This document shows positions 13,419 to 23,443 of a stretch of 64,000 bases of DNA, piece after piece. A program made the translations under genes and the position numbers. The stretch's first letter is position 1. The number at the start of each line of letters is the position of its first letter. Origin of the DNA: Membranipora membranacea (Eukaryota; Bryozoa; Gymnolaemata; Cheilostomatida; Membraniporidae); NCBI GenBank assembly GCA_914767715.1, contig OU612066.1, positions 23,162,283 to 23,226,282 on the forward strand, given 5' to 3'. Under the pieces are notes generated by a model. It did no database searches, had not been told where the DNA came from, and was given only the letters and a program-made list of their open reading frames with translations.

Positions 13419-13645
13419 GGGTTTGTGAATTTGCGTAATTGCCGTATTACGCGTAATTATTTGCGTAATTATATTAATTTAGAATTTGCATAATTTTAGG
13501 AGTTGTCTTCTATTGTTCTGATTGTAGAGTATACTGAAAAGAGAAGGTCAAAGGCAGGCCATCTCAAAATAGCTTGTGTTTTATCATCCGATAAGTAAGT
13601 GAAGTGTTGGGGAAATACTGCAGAGCCCTTCTTCATTTCAATGTT
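13419..13645 (+). repeat. Left terminal inverted repeat of 4-kb element
   Basis: Reverse-complement match to about 17168-17408, with scattered substitutions and small indels. It contains the CpG-bearing palindrome-like string TTACGCGTAA. Confidence 0.7.
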
Positions 13646-15277
13646 TACTTATTGAGCTTTGCTAATTGATAAAGATTTGTGCACCAAAGTCCAAACAGTG
13701 TAGGTAGTAGGAGAGGGAGAGAGCCAATCCACACCACTCAAATGAATAACTCTGATAGCTCAATTTATATATTTCGCAAGTTACATGTCGTAGAATAACT
13801 ATAGTGCGAAGTGCTTATGTTTAGACAGCTTGACAATTTCCAATCAATTGCAGCAATTCGTCTTTTATCCATACTCAAAGAATGGAAATTATATAAACCA
13901 TCTTAATTTAAGCACAACAAATTAACATATTAATCTTGAATACTTAAAACAGAATTGTGTGTTGACACTGCAGAAGAAAATACCAATAAGTGGTTGAATT
14001 GTCTTCACTTACTTGAAGACGAGGCAACTCCCGAAACACCATAGTCATTTTAACTGGCAGTTGTGAGAAACATATGACAAGCTCTAACAGTGCAAGAGGC
14101 CAAGCAATGAAATTATGTACGTACATGTATTGTTTTGCAGCCTCACTGTGTACGTAGAGTATATTCTACTACTACATATGACCATCAAACAGCGAGGGGA
14201 CATATTTTTCTCATTGACAATACAATACCTGGTTTACTCCTAATAATGGCAGCAAAAAAATTTGGTCATTGCTACCTTGATAATGAGGTGTCACAATGCA
14301 TTTCTGGTTCAAATATTTGGATATAGCATATCATCCCAAAAGTTTGTTTTCATAATCAGAGAAATTCTGAGAATCAGAGTTAGATATTTAGCCAATATGT
14401 ATGAGTATAAAAATCCTGTGAGTTTAGCCGAGAGAGTGACACGGGTGCTCAGTCCCCTAGTGAGTGTCATACACTGTATGACTGTTGTAGAGCCTACGAC
14501 TTTCGTGAGGAAATTAATATATTTATAAGTCAACTGTGGGTAATAAAAACTTGGGTATCCTTCTGATGTTGAGGCATAGCCCTTTTTTACATATAAAAAT
14601 GAACAAGGAATTTCAACAAGGATACCTGCTTCAAAATAGCTCAAGCATTGATATATTTAGCATACAACAGCAACCACCAACAGCCTTATAAGTGGTGCTC
14701 TTGGCATCGCAATATCAACACTTTGAGGAGGTCTCAGAAATTACAACAACCATCAATAACATCCATGGAATATAACAATATGCGCATTGTCTGACTGAAA
14801 AGACGCCTAGCCATTTCCAATTATGCTGATAGCAGAAAAGACAAGAAGGCAGCGACCAGGTCACTTTTTTATGGTCTACCAAAAAAGTTGATATTTTGCA
14901 ACTACAACCACTTCTATCAACAGGTTACTACCACATGATGCCTCTACATAAATGACAGCCAGACATAATAATAGCGGCTCTCAATGACACCCCTGGTATA
15001 ATCCTACTCAAGAGAAGTAAAACATACTCTGGAAGAAAAAATTTGTATTACACACTGGCTCACATATACCCTAACTCATAAATAAGCAGAAATATTGATG
15101 TTAGCTAAAATTGAGTCACCCCCAAACTATCAAAACTAACTCTATCTTTTATATACTCACTGTTCTAAGGTATGTGCTCTCTCTGATGGAATAATCAGTT
15201 AGTTCTGAAGTGATAAAGAGAAGGAAAGAAGATCACGATCGTGGGTAAACTCATAATTACTATTTAGGCCTTTTCTA

Positions 15278-15554
15278 AACTCAGGATGGCGACTTAACTA
15301 TTAATGACAGATAGCCTACAAAACTCAGGATGGCGACTTAAATATTAATGACAGATAGCCTACAAAACTCAGGATGGCGACTTAACTATTAATGACAGAT
15401 AGCCTACAAAACTCAGGATGGCGACTTAAATATTAATGACAGATAGCCTACAAAACTCAGGATGGCGACTTAACTATTAATGACAGATAGCCTACAAAAT
15501 TCAGGATGGCGACTTAACTATTAATGACAGATAGCCTACAAAACTCAGGATGGC
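15278..15554. repeat. 44-bp tandem repeat, six copies plus a partial
   Basis: Copies start at 15278, 15322, 15366, 15410, 15454 and 15498, with a partial at 15542. The unit contains GGATGGCGACTTAA and ACAGATAGCC. Copies 1, 3, 5 and 6 have AACTATT where copies 2 and 4 have AAATATT, so part of the array grew as 88-bp dimers. Confidence 0.9.
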
Positions 15555-15584
15555 AAATTGAACACCATGGCATATACCAATCTC

Positions 15585-16045
15585 AAGACATTTATATTAT
15601 ATATTATCATTCATGACATATATATTCAAGACATATATATTATATTTTATCATATATATATATATATATATACACACATTTGTACAATAAAGTGGCATAT
15701 ATTATATATCCCACTATTGTACCCATAAAAACCCTGGACAATGAGTCATTAATATATATATATATATATATATATAGTGGCTATCAGTGTGTAGGGCAAA
15801 TCTTTGCATTGGAGTTGTCCGACCATGTCAGGCTATTTTATCTACCATTAATTACTATTGGGTTAAGGATGCCCAACATGATTATTTAAGAGGATTTAAG
15901 ACATGATTTTTTTGTGGGTCATATAAAATGACTCCTTATTTTTGAGTGACACTTAGTTGGGGCCAAATACACACAGATGACACATGATGAATCTATATAT
16001 ATATATATTCAAGACATATATATTATATATTATCATTCATGACAC
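15585..16045. repeat. TA microsatellites and a repeated AT-rich block
   Basis: Pure TA runs lie near 15652-15672 and 15752-15775. A block containing TCAAGACATATATATTATAT and ATTATCATTCATGACA occurs near 15587-15625 and again near 16005-16043. Confidence 0.75.
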
Positions 16046-16755
16046 CTTCACTGAAACACATGTGTTCGTAATTTATTTTTCCGCAGGTTTCAATGATGAC
16101 AGCCAGATTACTGACAGCTGCAATCGATGACACCCATGGTATGAGATGAATTATGTGATATAGAACAAATCGAATCCTACATCTTTTAACTCACTAATGC
16201 AGTTTCTAGCTTTACACTAGGTGGCTACCCGAATCAAAGAAGGACCATTATAGTGAGAGAGTTTTCTTATGGCAGTCCTGAAAATATAACGAGTAAGAAG
16301 CGGCCGCAAGATCTCATCCCCAATGGGTGAGAGTTCTGCGTGAAAAAAAGGGGTTGTTGCCCATGGATGGATTGGTATAGGTAAGCCTATGTACTTCCCA
16401 GTCTAGGTTCTGACTGACTCCAAAAACAAACAAGCTAGCTTGTACTATGCCTAGATCGATTACGATAGGCCTACTCAGGCTACTATTGTATCTTGGGAGA
16501 TTGTGGGCTGAACATGATGAAGCAATTACAACCATAGACTAGAGCCAGACAGATGAGATGCATTACTCCTAGCTGGGCCTACTACAATACAGTGCACTTC
16601 ATCATACAATAATACTTAAAATAATTACCATAGGTAGGCATATTAAATAAATTATATAATAAAACTTGAGGAATAAATAATAATAATAAATAACCTACCA
16701 AACAAATAGAACAGGATTTTCTCCTGTGTTCATTCTTAATTCTGTCAGTGCAAAT

Positions 16756-17147
16756 GCACACAGATTCTTCTTGAGCTATCCTGTACAAGGAGTGTCTCAG
16801 TGGAGCGGTGTGGCTCTCTGATTGATTTGGTGTATGGAAAATATTTATTTTCTTGCACACAGATTCTTCTTGAGCTATCCTGTACAAGGAGTGTTTCAGT
16901 GGAGTGGTGTGGCTCTCTGATTGATTTGGTGTATGGAAAATATTTATTTTCTTGCACACAGATTCTTCTTGAGCTATCCTGTACAAGGAGTGTTTCAGTG
17001 GAGTGGCTCTCTGATTGAGTTGGTGTATGGAAAATATTTATTTTCTTGCACACAGATTCTTCTTGAGCTATCCTGTACAAGGAGTGTTTCAGTGGAGTGG
17101 TGTGGCTCTCTGATCGAGTTGGTGTATGGAAAATATTTATTTTCTTT
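16756..17147. repeat. 99-bp minisatellite, four copies
   Basis: The motif GCACACAGATTCTTC starts copies at 16756, 16855, 16954 and 17048. Spacing is 99, 99 and 94 bp (one copy lacks about five bases). Open frames on both strands run through the array because the unit length is a multiple of three; they are not genes. The array abuts the right inverted repeat of the 4-kb element. Confidence 0.9.
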
Positions 17148-17167
17148 TGCTTATTTCTATCATTAAC

Positions 17168-17408
17168 TTTGAAAAGAAGAAGGACTCTTCAGTATTTCCC
17201 CAGCACTTGACTTACTTATTGGATGATAAAACACAAGCTATTTTGAGATGGCCTGTCTTTGACCTTGACAAGGAATTACCTTCTCTTTTCAGTATACTCT
17301 ACAGTCATGACAATAGAAGGCAACTCCTAAAATTACGCAAATTCTAAATTAATATAATTACGCAAATTATTACGCGTAATACGGCAATTACGCAAATTCA
17401 CAAACCTG
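17168..17408 (-). repeat. Right terminal inverted repeat of 4-kb element
   Basis: Inverted partner of the left end; next to the 10-bp target duplication at 17409-17418. Arm divergence suggests the insertion is not very recent. Confidence 0.7.
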
Positions 17409-17418
17409 CTTGTTTTTG

Positions 17419-18320
17419 CTAAAAAAAATCATAGATGCCGACAATCCCTCGCAATCAAGGAATAAGTGGGAATTAACATATTGCGCTAACATGGATCATG
17501 GTCTTGCGCTGTCACAAGATTATGCAATTGTCTCATCCTGTTGACTCACTTGAATTCATGATGCAACTTATCTGCAGGGTTACAAATTCCTATAACTTAG
17601 CACCAAAGCGGTAGATAATGAAATGCCTCTACCAGCATCTCGCTACCGAACTACTATTAGAGAAATATTAACCACCCTGTAATCATAGGAAATTAATTGG
17701 ACTTTGATGAGCACATCTTTATTGACATTTCTGGGATCAGCAGCATAATTCCATGTCCTTGTGTTCAGTAAACATTCCCTGTTAGTGTTAATTTTGTTGC
17801 TCATTCCAATTCCAAGGGAAGAATTCTACAGTAAATATGGCCACAAAAAATGTGGGTCAACAAAAATCAGCTGAGCCTTGTTATGGAAGAGAAACTGAGG
17901 AATTGGAGTATTCATCGTAAAACATGTTTGCATTACTATTATGCACCATGACATGTCATTATGTGAATGCTATTCAAATGACCTCATTGCTTCTTTTGCA
18001 TATATGATTATAATCGATTCTTTATTTTGTTAGCACTACTAAAAAAGTAAATGGACTGAGTGAATAGAATTAGCTCAGTGTGACAAAGGCGCCAGTGAGT
18101 ACTTTGTCACTCTAGGCTAGCAAATAGTGTAACTAAGCGACACATAAACTGGTTTACAAAAGTAATTAGTATTGAGTGGACAACAAAGATTATGAAGGTT
18201 TAGTGTCGATGTTCTGGCGTGCCTTAAACAGGAAGATATGAAGGTTTAGTTTGAACTGAGCCTTCAATTGATTCGGGATTCTAACTTCCAATTCACTTTC
18301 TATCGTTCTACTGCTGATAG
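17419..18320. other. Gene-free spacer
   Basis: No coding exon recognised. A short hairpin (GTGACAAAG ... CTTTGTCAC) sits near 18078-18108. Confidence 0.4.
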
Positions 18321-18603
18321 TGTAAAGAAGCCAGGGGTTCTTACTGGGCCAGGATGGGCAGAGATGATCAGTTAAAAGTTGCGATAAACTCTGAGCAGTA
18401 TTTCGTAGTATAACTTACCATGAAGGGTACAACCAAGAGTGATTCTTCCCAGATAGTGATGACGTAGTACCCAGGAAGTGAGCTCAGCACTAAATAGTAC
18501 TCAATAGTCTGAGAAGCATCTGGAGGCAGGTATACTGTAGGTTGTATTCAGTGTAGTGCTCCAGATCTGGTGTTGTGTAGTTAGCTAGTCAGACTACTCC
18601 ACA
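18321..18603 (-). repeat. 3' LTR
   Basis: On the minus strand it begins TGTGGAGTAG and ends CTTTACA, so has TG...CA ends. It matches 25669-25775 and 26238-26338. It is the only complete LTR of the element. Confidence 0.85.
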
Positions 18604-18852
18604 TGCCCTTTCTTTTGGAAGGGGCAGACAACTCTTACTCTATAGCTCCACCGGGTGGTGAAGCATAAAGGAAACAAAGACGGTGAAATATACATTCACA
18701 GTCTACGCATAACATCATGTAACGACAATGGGAACTTTGAAAATTAACATGGTTTGGGCCACACCCTTGCCAACTTTCAAAATAACCACCTCTAGTGACA
18801 GGATCAGTTTTTGCATCATTTCCTGTTTGGCAACCGCCCGTGCTTGCCAGCG

Positions 18853-19926
18853 CTAATATCCATTGTCAGAATTGTCTCGGGATTGCTCCTCTGACGCCTC
18901 ATCGAAGGGCAGCGCCTTAAAGCCAAGCACCTCGTCCTCACTTAACTCCACAGATACAGACTCACGATCTAAAGCGAGCGTCTGATCTCCTTTCTCAGCA
19001 GATAGAGGCGACTGCTGAAGTTCATACTGAACAGCAGACTCGTCGGTCTCTCCTGCCCTGCTGACACACATCGGCTCTGCCTCATCACTCACTTCAGCAG
19101 CATCACCAGCTGGTGATGCAGCCATCTGAGCCGCCGGCACGGGGGCCGACACAGAGGCAGTGCTGACAGGCCGAGCACTCACTCCAGAGCTCGCCGTCAA
19201 TGTTGTGGCTACAGCTAAGGTGTTAATAGCCGGACCCACAGCAGACGCCGCAGTTGCAGTATTGGCATACCACTGTCTCAGACCAGAGACTAGGCCTTGG
19301 AGACTGTCGTAAGTGTCACGATTTTTCATAATGACACTTCTTTCAGCCACAAGACTAGCCTGGGCTCTCTTAAACTCCTGAAGGAGAGATGAAAGTCTCT
19401 CGTCAACTGTAAGCAACTGAGCGTCGAAGTCGGGACGACTCTCACTACCCAGACCAGCTGAGCTGGCCAGATTCAGCATCCTTGAGACTGTATCGTCCAA
19501 GGGTGCAACCCGGCTCCCGCTCACCATTGAGGCAAAACTGCCAGCAATGGGCCTCCTCGAGGCGCTGCTACTAGCCATCTCGAGCCGCGCTCGAGACGCA
19601 GGTGGCTCAACCGACCCAGATGACTATGAGCCAGCAAGCTCCCTGCTGGGGCTGGTAGGCACTCCACCACCAGAACCAGAGGTTCCAGCACGATCTCTGA
19701 TCGACATACGGCTACCCCTCTGTGGGCACTCGGTCCGCAAGTGACCATGCTCGTCACAAAAGTGACACCGTTTATTGGGACACAAAGCAGCCTGGTGGCC
19801 CTGCTCACTACACTCGTAACAGATCAGCTTCTCACACCGAATAGTCGGGTGATCCATCGACCAACATACCTCACACCGCCACCGCTCACCTTTGCCACTG
19901 GACTTATTCTTACGTTTCTGCGTCAT
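18853..19926 (-). CDS. Extra 3' ORF of retrotransposon: three CCHC zinc knuckles plus helical/Ser-Ala-rich tail
   Basis: Lies between integrase and the 3' LTR, in the same sense as pol. It starts MTQKRKNKSSGKG and has three consecutive CCHC knuckles in the first 70 residues (CEVCWSMDHPTIRC, CYECSEQGHQAALC, CHFCDEHGHLRTEC). A single in-frame TAG at 19624-19626 separates this from a second stretch (19578 to 18853) in the same frame, with a helical segment (LLTVDERLSSLLQEFKRAQA), an Ala/Ser/Val-rich low-complexity part and an acidic end. Read through, it would be about 357 residues. CCHC knuckles bind nucleic acid; a gag-like, accessory or packaging role is possible but not shown. Not env-like: no signal peptide or membrane segment seen. 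Confidence 0.7.
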
Positions 19927-19988
19927 CTACACAGGTTTCACAGATTCAGAGGGGAAGGTTGTAATCTGAAAATAAAGAAAACCAAGTG

Positions 19989-20867
19989 TTAGTGATACTC
20001 AAAGTCAGGTTTGGTAGTGGGTTTGACACTGCGTGCGCGAGACGACCGTATTATTGGTGCAGCCGGACTCTCAGGTCTGGTTGAAGTGTGTGACCTACAC
20101 CGTGCTTTGAACCCAGACCGTAGCAACGACCTAGGCTGTCTTTCAGACACCACATTCACCGGATCAGTGCTAGCATTACTAGAAGCGGGAGTTACAGCAG
20201 TTAAATCAAGCACAGGTTGCTCAACTGGAACTTCAAGAGTATCATCTAAGAATACCTCCTGATTTTCAAGTGGAACCACCTCGACATCAAGGTTATCCTC
20301 AGGCCTTGGGACTTGCTGAGGTTGTTGTCTAACTACAGCAGGCCTCACGCTATGAGGTAAATCAAAAGAAACAACATCAGGTTGCACACCACAAGCATTG
20401 TTACTTACGTCAGTACCATTCTCCGCTTGAACCTGATAATAATCAGCTTCAAGGGATAGCGGTAGTACCTGATCATTTTCATGATCGCTACAATCAAGTA
20501 CATCATTATCATATAAAATAAATAAATGTTTCCGATTACGTCTAACGACAGAGGGACCAACCTGTACCCAGTAGCTTTGTGGGGTGGTGTCAGCTTGGAC
20601 TACAATCCCTTCCCGGCCTGGATCAGACGGAGCTTTAACCCAAACTCGCTGATCAGGCTCCAGAGGAGGTAAAAACTTGGCACGAAATTTTTCGTTCCAT
20701 TTTTTTCTTCTCCGACTCACATTGTATCCCTCAACCTCTTCATACAAACTATAATCGACCCTGAGTTCTCTATTTAAGCCTAACGGAGACCTCAAAGTTC
20801 GACCAAACATCAACTCAGCAGGTGTGAACCCAGAATTCAAGGGAGTGTTCGATATGACATCATGCAT
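19989..20867 (-). pseudogene. Integrase C-terminal part, shifted out of the pol frame
   Basis: Continues the integrase after a one-base frame break near 20840-20850. The pol frame ends in MMSYRTLP while this frame carries NTPLNSGFTPAELMFGR, the segment that normally follows in Ty3/gypsy integrases. Downstream are a basic RRRKKWNEKF region, a VWVKAPSDPGREG segment like the integrase C-terminal beta-barrel, and a long variable tail. This is the natural C-terminus of pol, separated by a single-base loss. Confidence 0.8.
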
Positions 20868-23443
20868 TTCTCATGATCCTTGCATTTTCGAAACATTCTC
20901 TTGACAACACCTACGGATCTTTCCGCTAAACCGTTAGATTGCGGGTAACGAGGGCTACTCGTCACATGACTAAAGCCATAGTCACTCGCAAACTGTCGGA
21001 ATTCAGCGCTTTTATACCCCGGACCATTGTCACTACGGAGGTTTCTAGGGACTCCAAGAGTAGAAAATACTTTCTTGAAGGCACCTATAATCCCTAGACT
21101 CGTCTGCGCTGATATAGGCACAGCCTCAATCCACTTACTATAATAATCTACAAGAATGCAGTACAACTTATTTTCGAACTCCATAACGTCAGATGCAATC
21201 TCAATCCAAGGCCCCATGGGCAGTGGAGTTTCATGGCAAGGCTCATGTTTAACTCTCATGTCTTTGATACAAACATTACATTGATTAATGTGAGTCTCAA
21301 TATGACTGTACATATTAGGCCACCAGACCACCTGTCGAGCGAGTCTAGTGGTTCTACCAACACCTGGGTGTCCATTCTGCTTATGTGCTCTATCAATATA
21401 GACACTACGCAAACTAGCAGGTACATAAAGTCTGTCAGTAAACATAAGACAACCTTTGTGCACGGATAACTTATGACGACAAGTATATAAACATCTCAAT
21501 TCACCTGTTAACTGCTTGTATCTTGGCCAACCTTCGACCAGATACTCTTTGCATTTAACTGCGACTTCATCAGTCACATTGGCTTCAAACAACTCTACTT
21601 CACGTATATCAGGGACTAAGTCCTCAAAAACACTATCAATATAATACTCAACAGCTGCACAGTTTTTTATGCTGGATTCACTTTGAACTTCGTTGGGTCG
21701 GCTCAAAGTATCAGCTACAAACATTTTAACACCAGGAGTATGAAAGATTTCATATCCATACCTCATCATTCTCATTTTGAACCTTTGCACCCTCGGTGGT
21801 AGATCACTCAGATCTTTTCCACCTAGAATTTGCACAAAGGGTTTATGGTCCGTCTCAACTTCGAACTTTCGACCTATCAGATAATAGTCGAACTTCTCAC
21901 AAGCCCATGTGATGGCGAGAGCCTCTTTCTCTACCATCGCATAGCGTGTCTCAGTGTCAGTCATCTTACACGAGGCATACTCCACTGGCTGCCAGATATC
22001 TTTACCAGATTCCTGGAGCAACACAGCACCAAGCGCAAGCTTGCTAGCGTCGGCTGACACACGATGTTTTTTAGACATGTCAAATGCACACAACGCTGGG
22101 CTGTTGCATAACTCCACTTTAATCAGCTCGAAAGCATTCTGCTGATCGGCGCCCCAGTACATTTGGGACTTCTTGCCCATGACTGAGTACAGCGGACAAC
22201 AGAGTCCCGCTAACCTTCCACTGAACTTGCTTAAGTAGTTAACCATACCAATAAACCTGCGAACCTCATTCTGATTGCGGGGAGGTTGCATGTCACAAAT
22301 GGCTTTTACCTTCGCAGGATCAGACTCAACTCCTTTTTTGCTAACAATATGACCAAGAAATTTGACAGTAGTGGTTGCAAACTCACATTTGTCTTTTCTC
22401 AAGGTCAAACCGGCCTTACTACATCTCTCTAAGACTAATTTCAGTCTATCCCAATGAGTTGACTCATCTTTAGCATAGATTAAAATGTCATCCATAAGAC
22501 ATATAACTCCATCAAGACCAATTAAGATCTTCTCCATGCAACGCTGGAAAAACTCTGGGGCAGAGGATATTCCAAACGGCATTTTACGGAAACAGTAACG
22601 ACCCCATGGCGTAATAAATGTCGTTAAAAGTTTTGACTCAGGATTCATACTCATCTGCCAGAAACCAGAATTGGCATCCAACTTAGAGAAGAATCTACCT
22701 TCAGACACACGAGCAAGAAGCTCACTCACTCTGGGGAGTGGGTAGGGTTGTCGTCGCACTCCTTTGTTGAGAGCCGTCAGATCAACACACATACGAATGT
22801 CACCATTTGGCTTTGGAACAATCGTAAGACCTGAACACCACTCGGTGGGCTCCTCAACAGGCTCAATAACGCCAATAGACAACATTTCGTCAATTTTAGC
22901 TTTTGCTTTCGGTCTGAGTCCCGCAGCAATTGATCTCGGGGAGAACAAATGCCTTGGTTTTGTCCCAGGCTTCATAGCTATGCTAAACTCATCAGGCAAA
23001 CAGCCTAAACCTTCAAATAATTGAGGAAACTCAGTTACAGGCTCAAAAGGTGGTTTGCTGTGAACTTTGGTCACCGCCTCATTAGGCAGCAGCGTGTCCG
23101 CGACAGCACATGCAAACCCAGGTGAAATTGGTTGTGATTTGACAGCGTTAACCAAGACTAATAAGCCCATCTGTTCAATCTCATCATGACCAAGGAGATT
23201 ATCCTCAGCACCGGCAACAATGTAGGCAAGAGCTGTAGCAGAGCTAAGATTGCCCTTAACACTAACCACTGTTTTACCTCTAACGTCAAGTGGATGACCA
23301 CCAGCACCGAGTAAGACTTGGTCAGTTTTATACAGCGCACTCTTCAACAGCTCCCAAGTAGAAAGTTTTAAGATCGAGACTTGTGATCCCGTATCTAGCA
23401 CAAACTCTACTTTTCGGCCATTGACATCAAGCTCAAGGCGCAT
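20837..23443 (-). CDS. pol: Pol: protease, reverse transcriptase, RNase H, integrase
   Basis: An 868-codon frame. An aspartic protease motif DTGS is at residues 17-20. Reverse transcriptase follows, with the conserved KLDANSGFWQ and PFGISSAPEFFQ blocks and the catalytic LMDD box (near 22487-22498). RNase H has SADASKLALGAVL and ETDHKPF. Integrase has the HHCC finger (H..NGHPGVG...CNVC) and the catalytic D, D, E residues in DYYSKW, SDNGPGY and NGLAERS. The order RT-RNase H-integrase marks Ty3/gypsy. The box is LMDD, where Y or F is usual at the first position. The frame runs together with gag upstream, interrupted by TGA stops, and ends at a one-base frame break before the integrase tail. Confidence 0.95.
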   Translation of the reverse strand: MRLELDVNGRKVEFVLDTGSQVSILKLSTWELLKSALYKTDQVLLGAGGHPLDVRGKTVVSVKGNLSSATALAYIVAGAEDNLLGHDEIEQMGLLVLVNAVKSQPISPGFACAVADTLLPNEAVTKVHSKPPFEPVTEFPQLFEGLGCLPDEFSIAMKPGTKPRHLFSPRSIAAGLRPKAKAKIDEMLSIGVIEPVEEPTEWCSGLTIVPKPNGDIRMCVDLTALNKGVRRQPYPLPRVSELLARVSEGRFFSKLDANSGFWQMSMNPESKLLTTFITPWGRYCFRKMPFGISSAPEFFQRCMEKILIGLDGVICLMDDILIYAKDESTHWDRLKLVLERCSKAGLTLRKDKCEFATTTVKFLGHIVSKKGVESDPAKVKAICDMQPPRNQNEVRRFIGMVNYLSKFSGRLAGLCCPLYSVMGKKSQMYWGADQQNAFELIKVELCNSPALCAFDMSKKHRVSADASKLALGAVLLQESGKDIWQPVEYASCKMTDTETRYAMVEKEALAITWACEKFDYYLIGRKFEVETDHKPFVQILGGKDLSDLPPRVQRFKMRMMRYGYEIFHTPGVKMFVADTLSRPNEVQSESSIKNCAAVEYYIDSVFEDLVPDIREVELFEANVTDEVAVKCKEYLVEGWPRYKQLTGELRCLYTCRHKLSVHKGCLMFTDRLYVPASLRSVYIDRAHKQNGHPGVGRTTRLARQVVWWPNMYSHIETHINQCNVCIKDMRVKHEPCHETPLPMGPWIEIASDVMEFENKLYCILVDYYSKWIEAVPISAQTSLGIIGAFKKVFSTLGVPRNLRSDNGPGYKSAEFRQFASDYGFSHVTSSPRYPQSNGLAERSVGVVKRMFRKCKDHEKCMMSYRTLP

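Larger units (their letters stand above)
13419..17408. mobile_element. 4-kb long-terminal-inverted-repeat element (Mutator-like, non-autonomous)
   Basis: About 225 bp at the left end (13419 to about 13645) recur inverted at the right end (about 17168-17408). Both start near GGTTTGTGAATTTGCGTAAT and share GCCGTATTACGCGTAAT. The ends are flanked by an exact 10-bp direct repeat, CTTGTTTTTG, at 13409-13418 and 17409-17418. Long inverted repeats with 9-11-bp target duplications are typical of Mutator-like elements. The interior has no transposase-like frame; it holds two tandem arrays and AT microsatellites. Confidence 0.7.

Noticed and set aside
15278-15554. Regular repeats that could be read as a CRISPR array
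   Set aside because: Units are contiguous 44-bp copies without unique spacers, in eukaryotic DNA; it is a satellite.
16582-17166. Several open frames on both strands with repeated peptides
   Set aside because: They run through the 99-bp minisatellite, whose unit length is a multiple of three; both strands stay open by periodicity.
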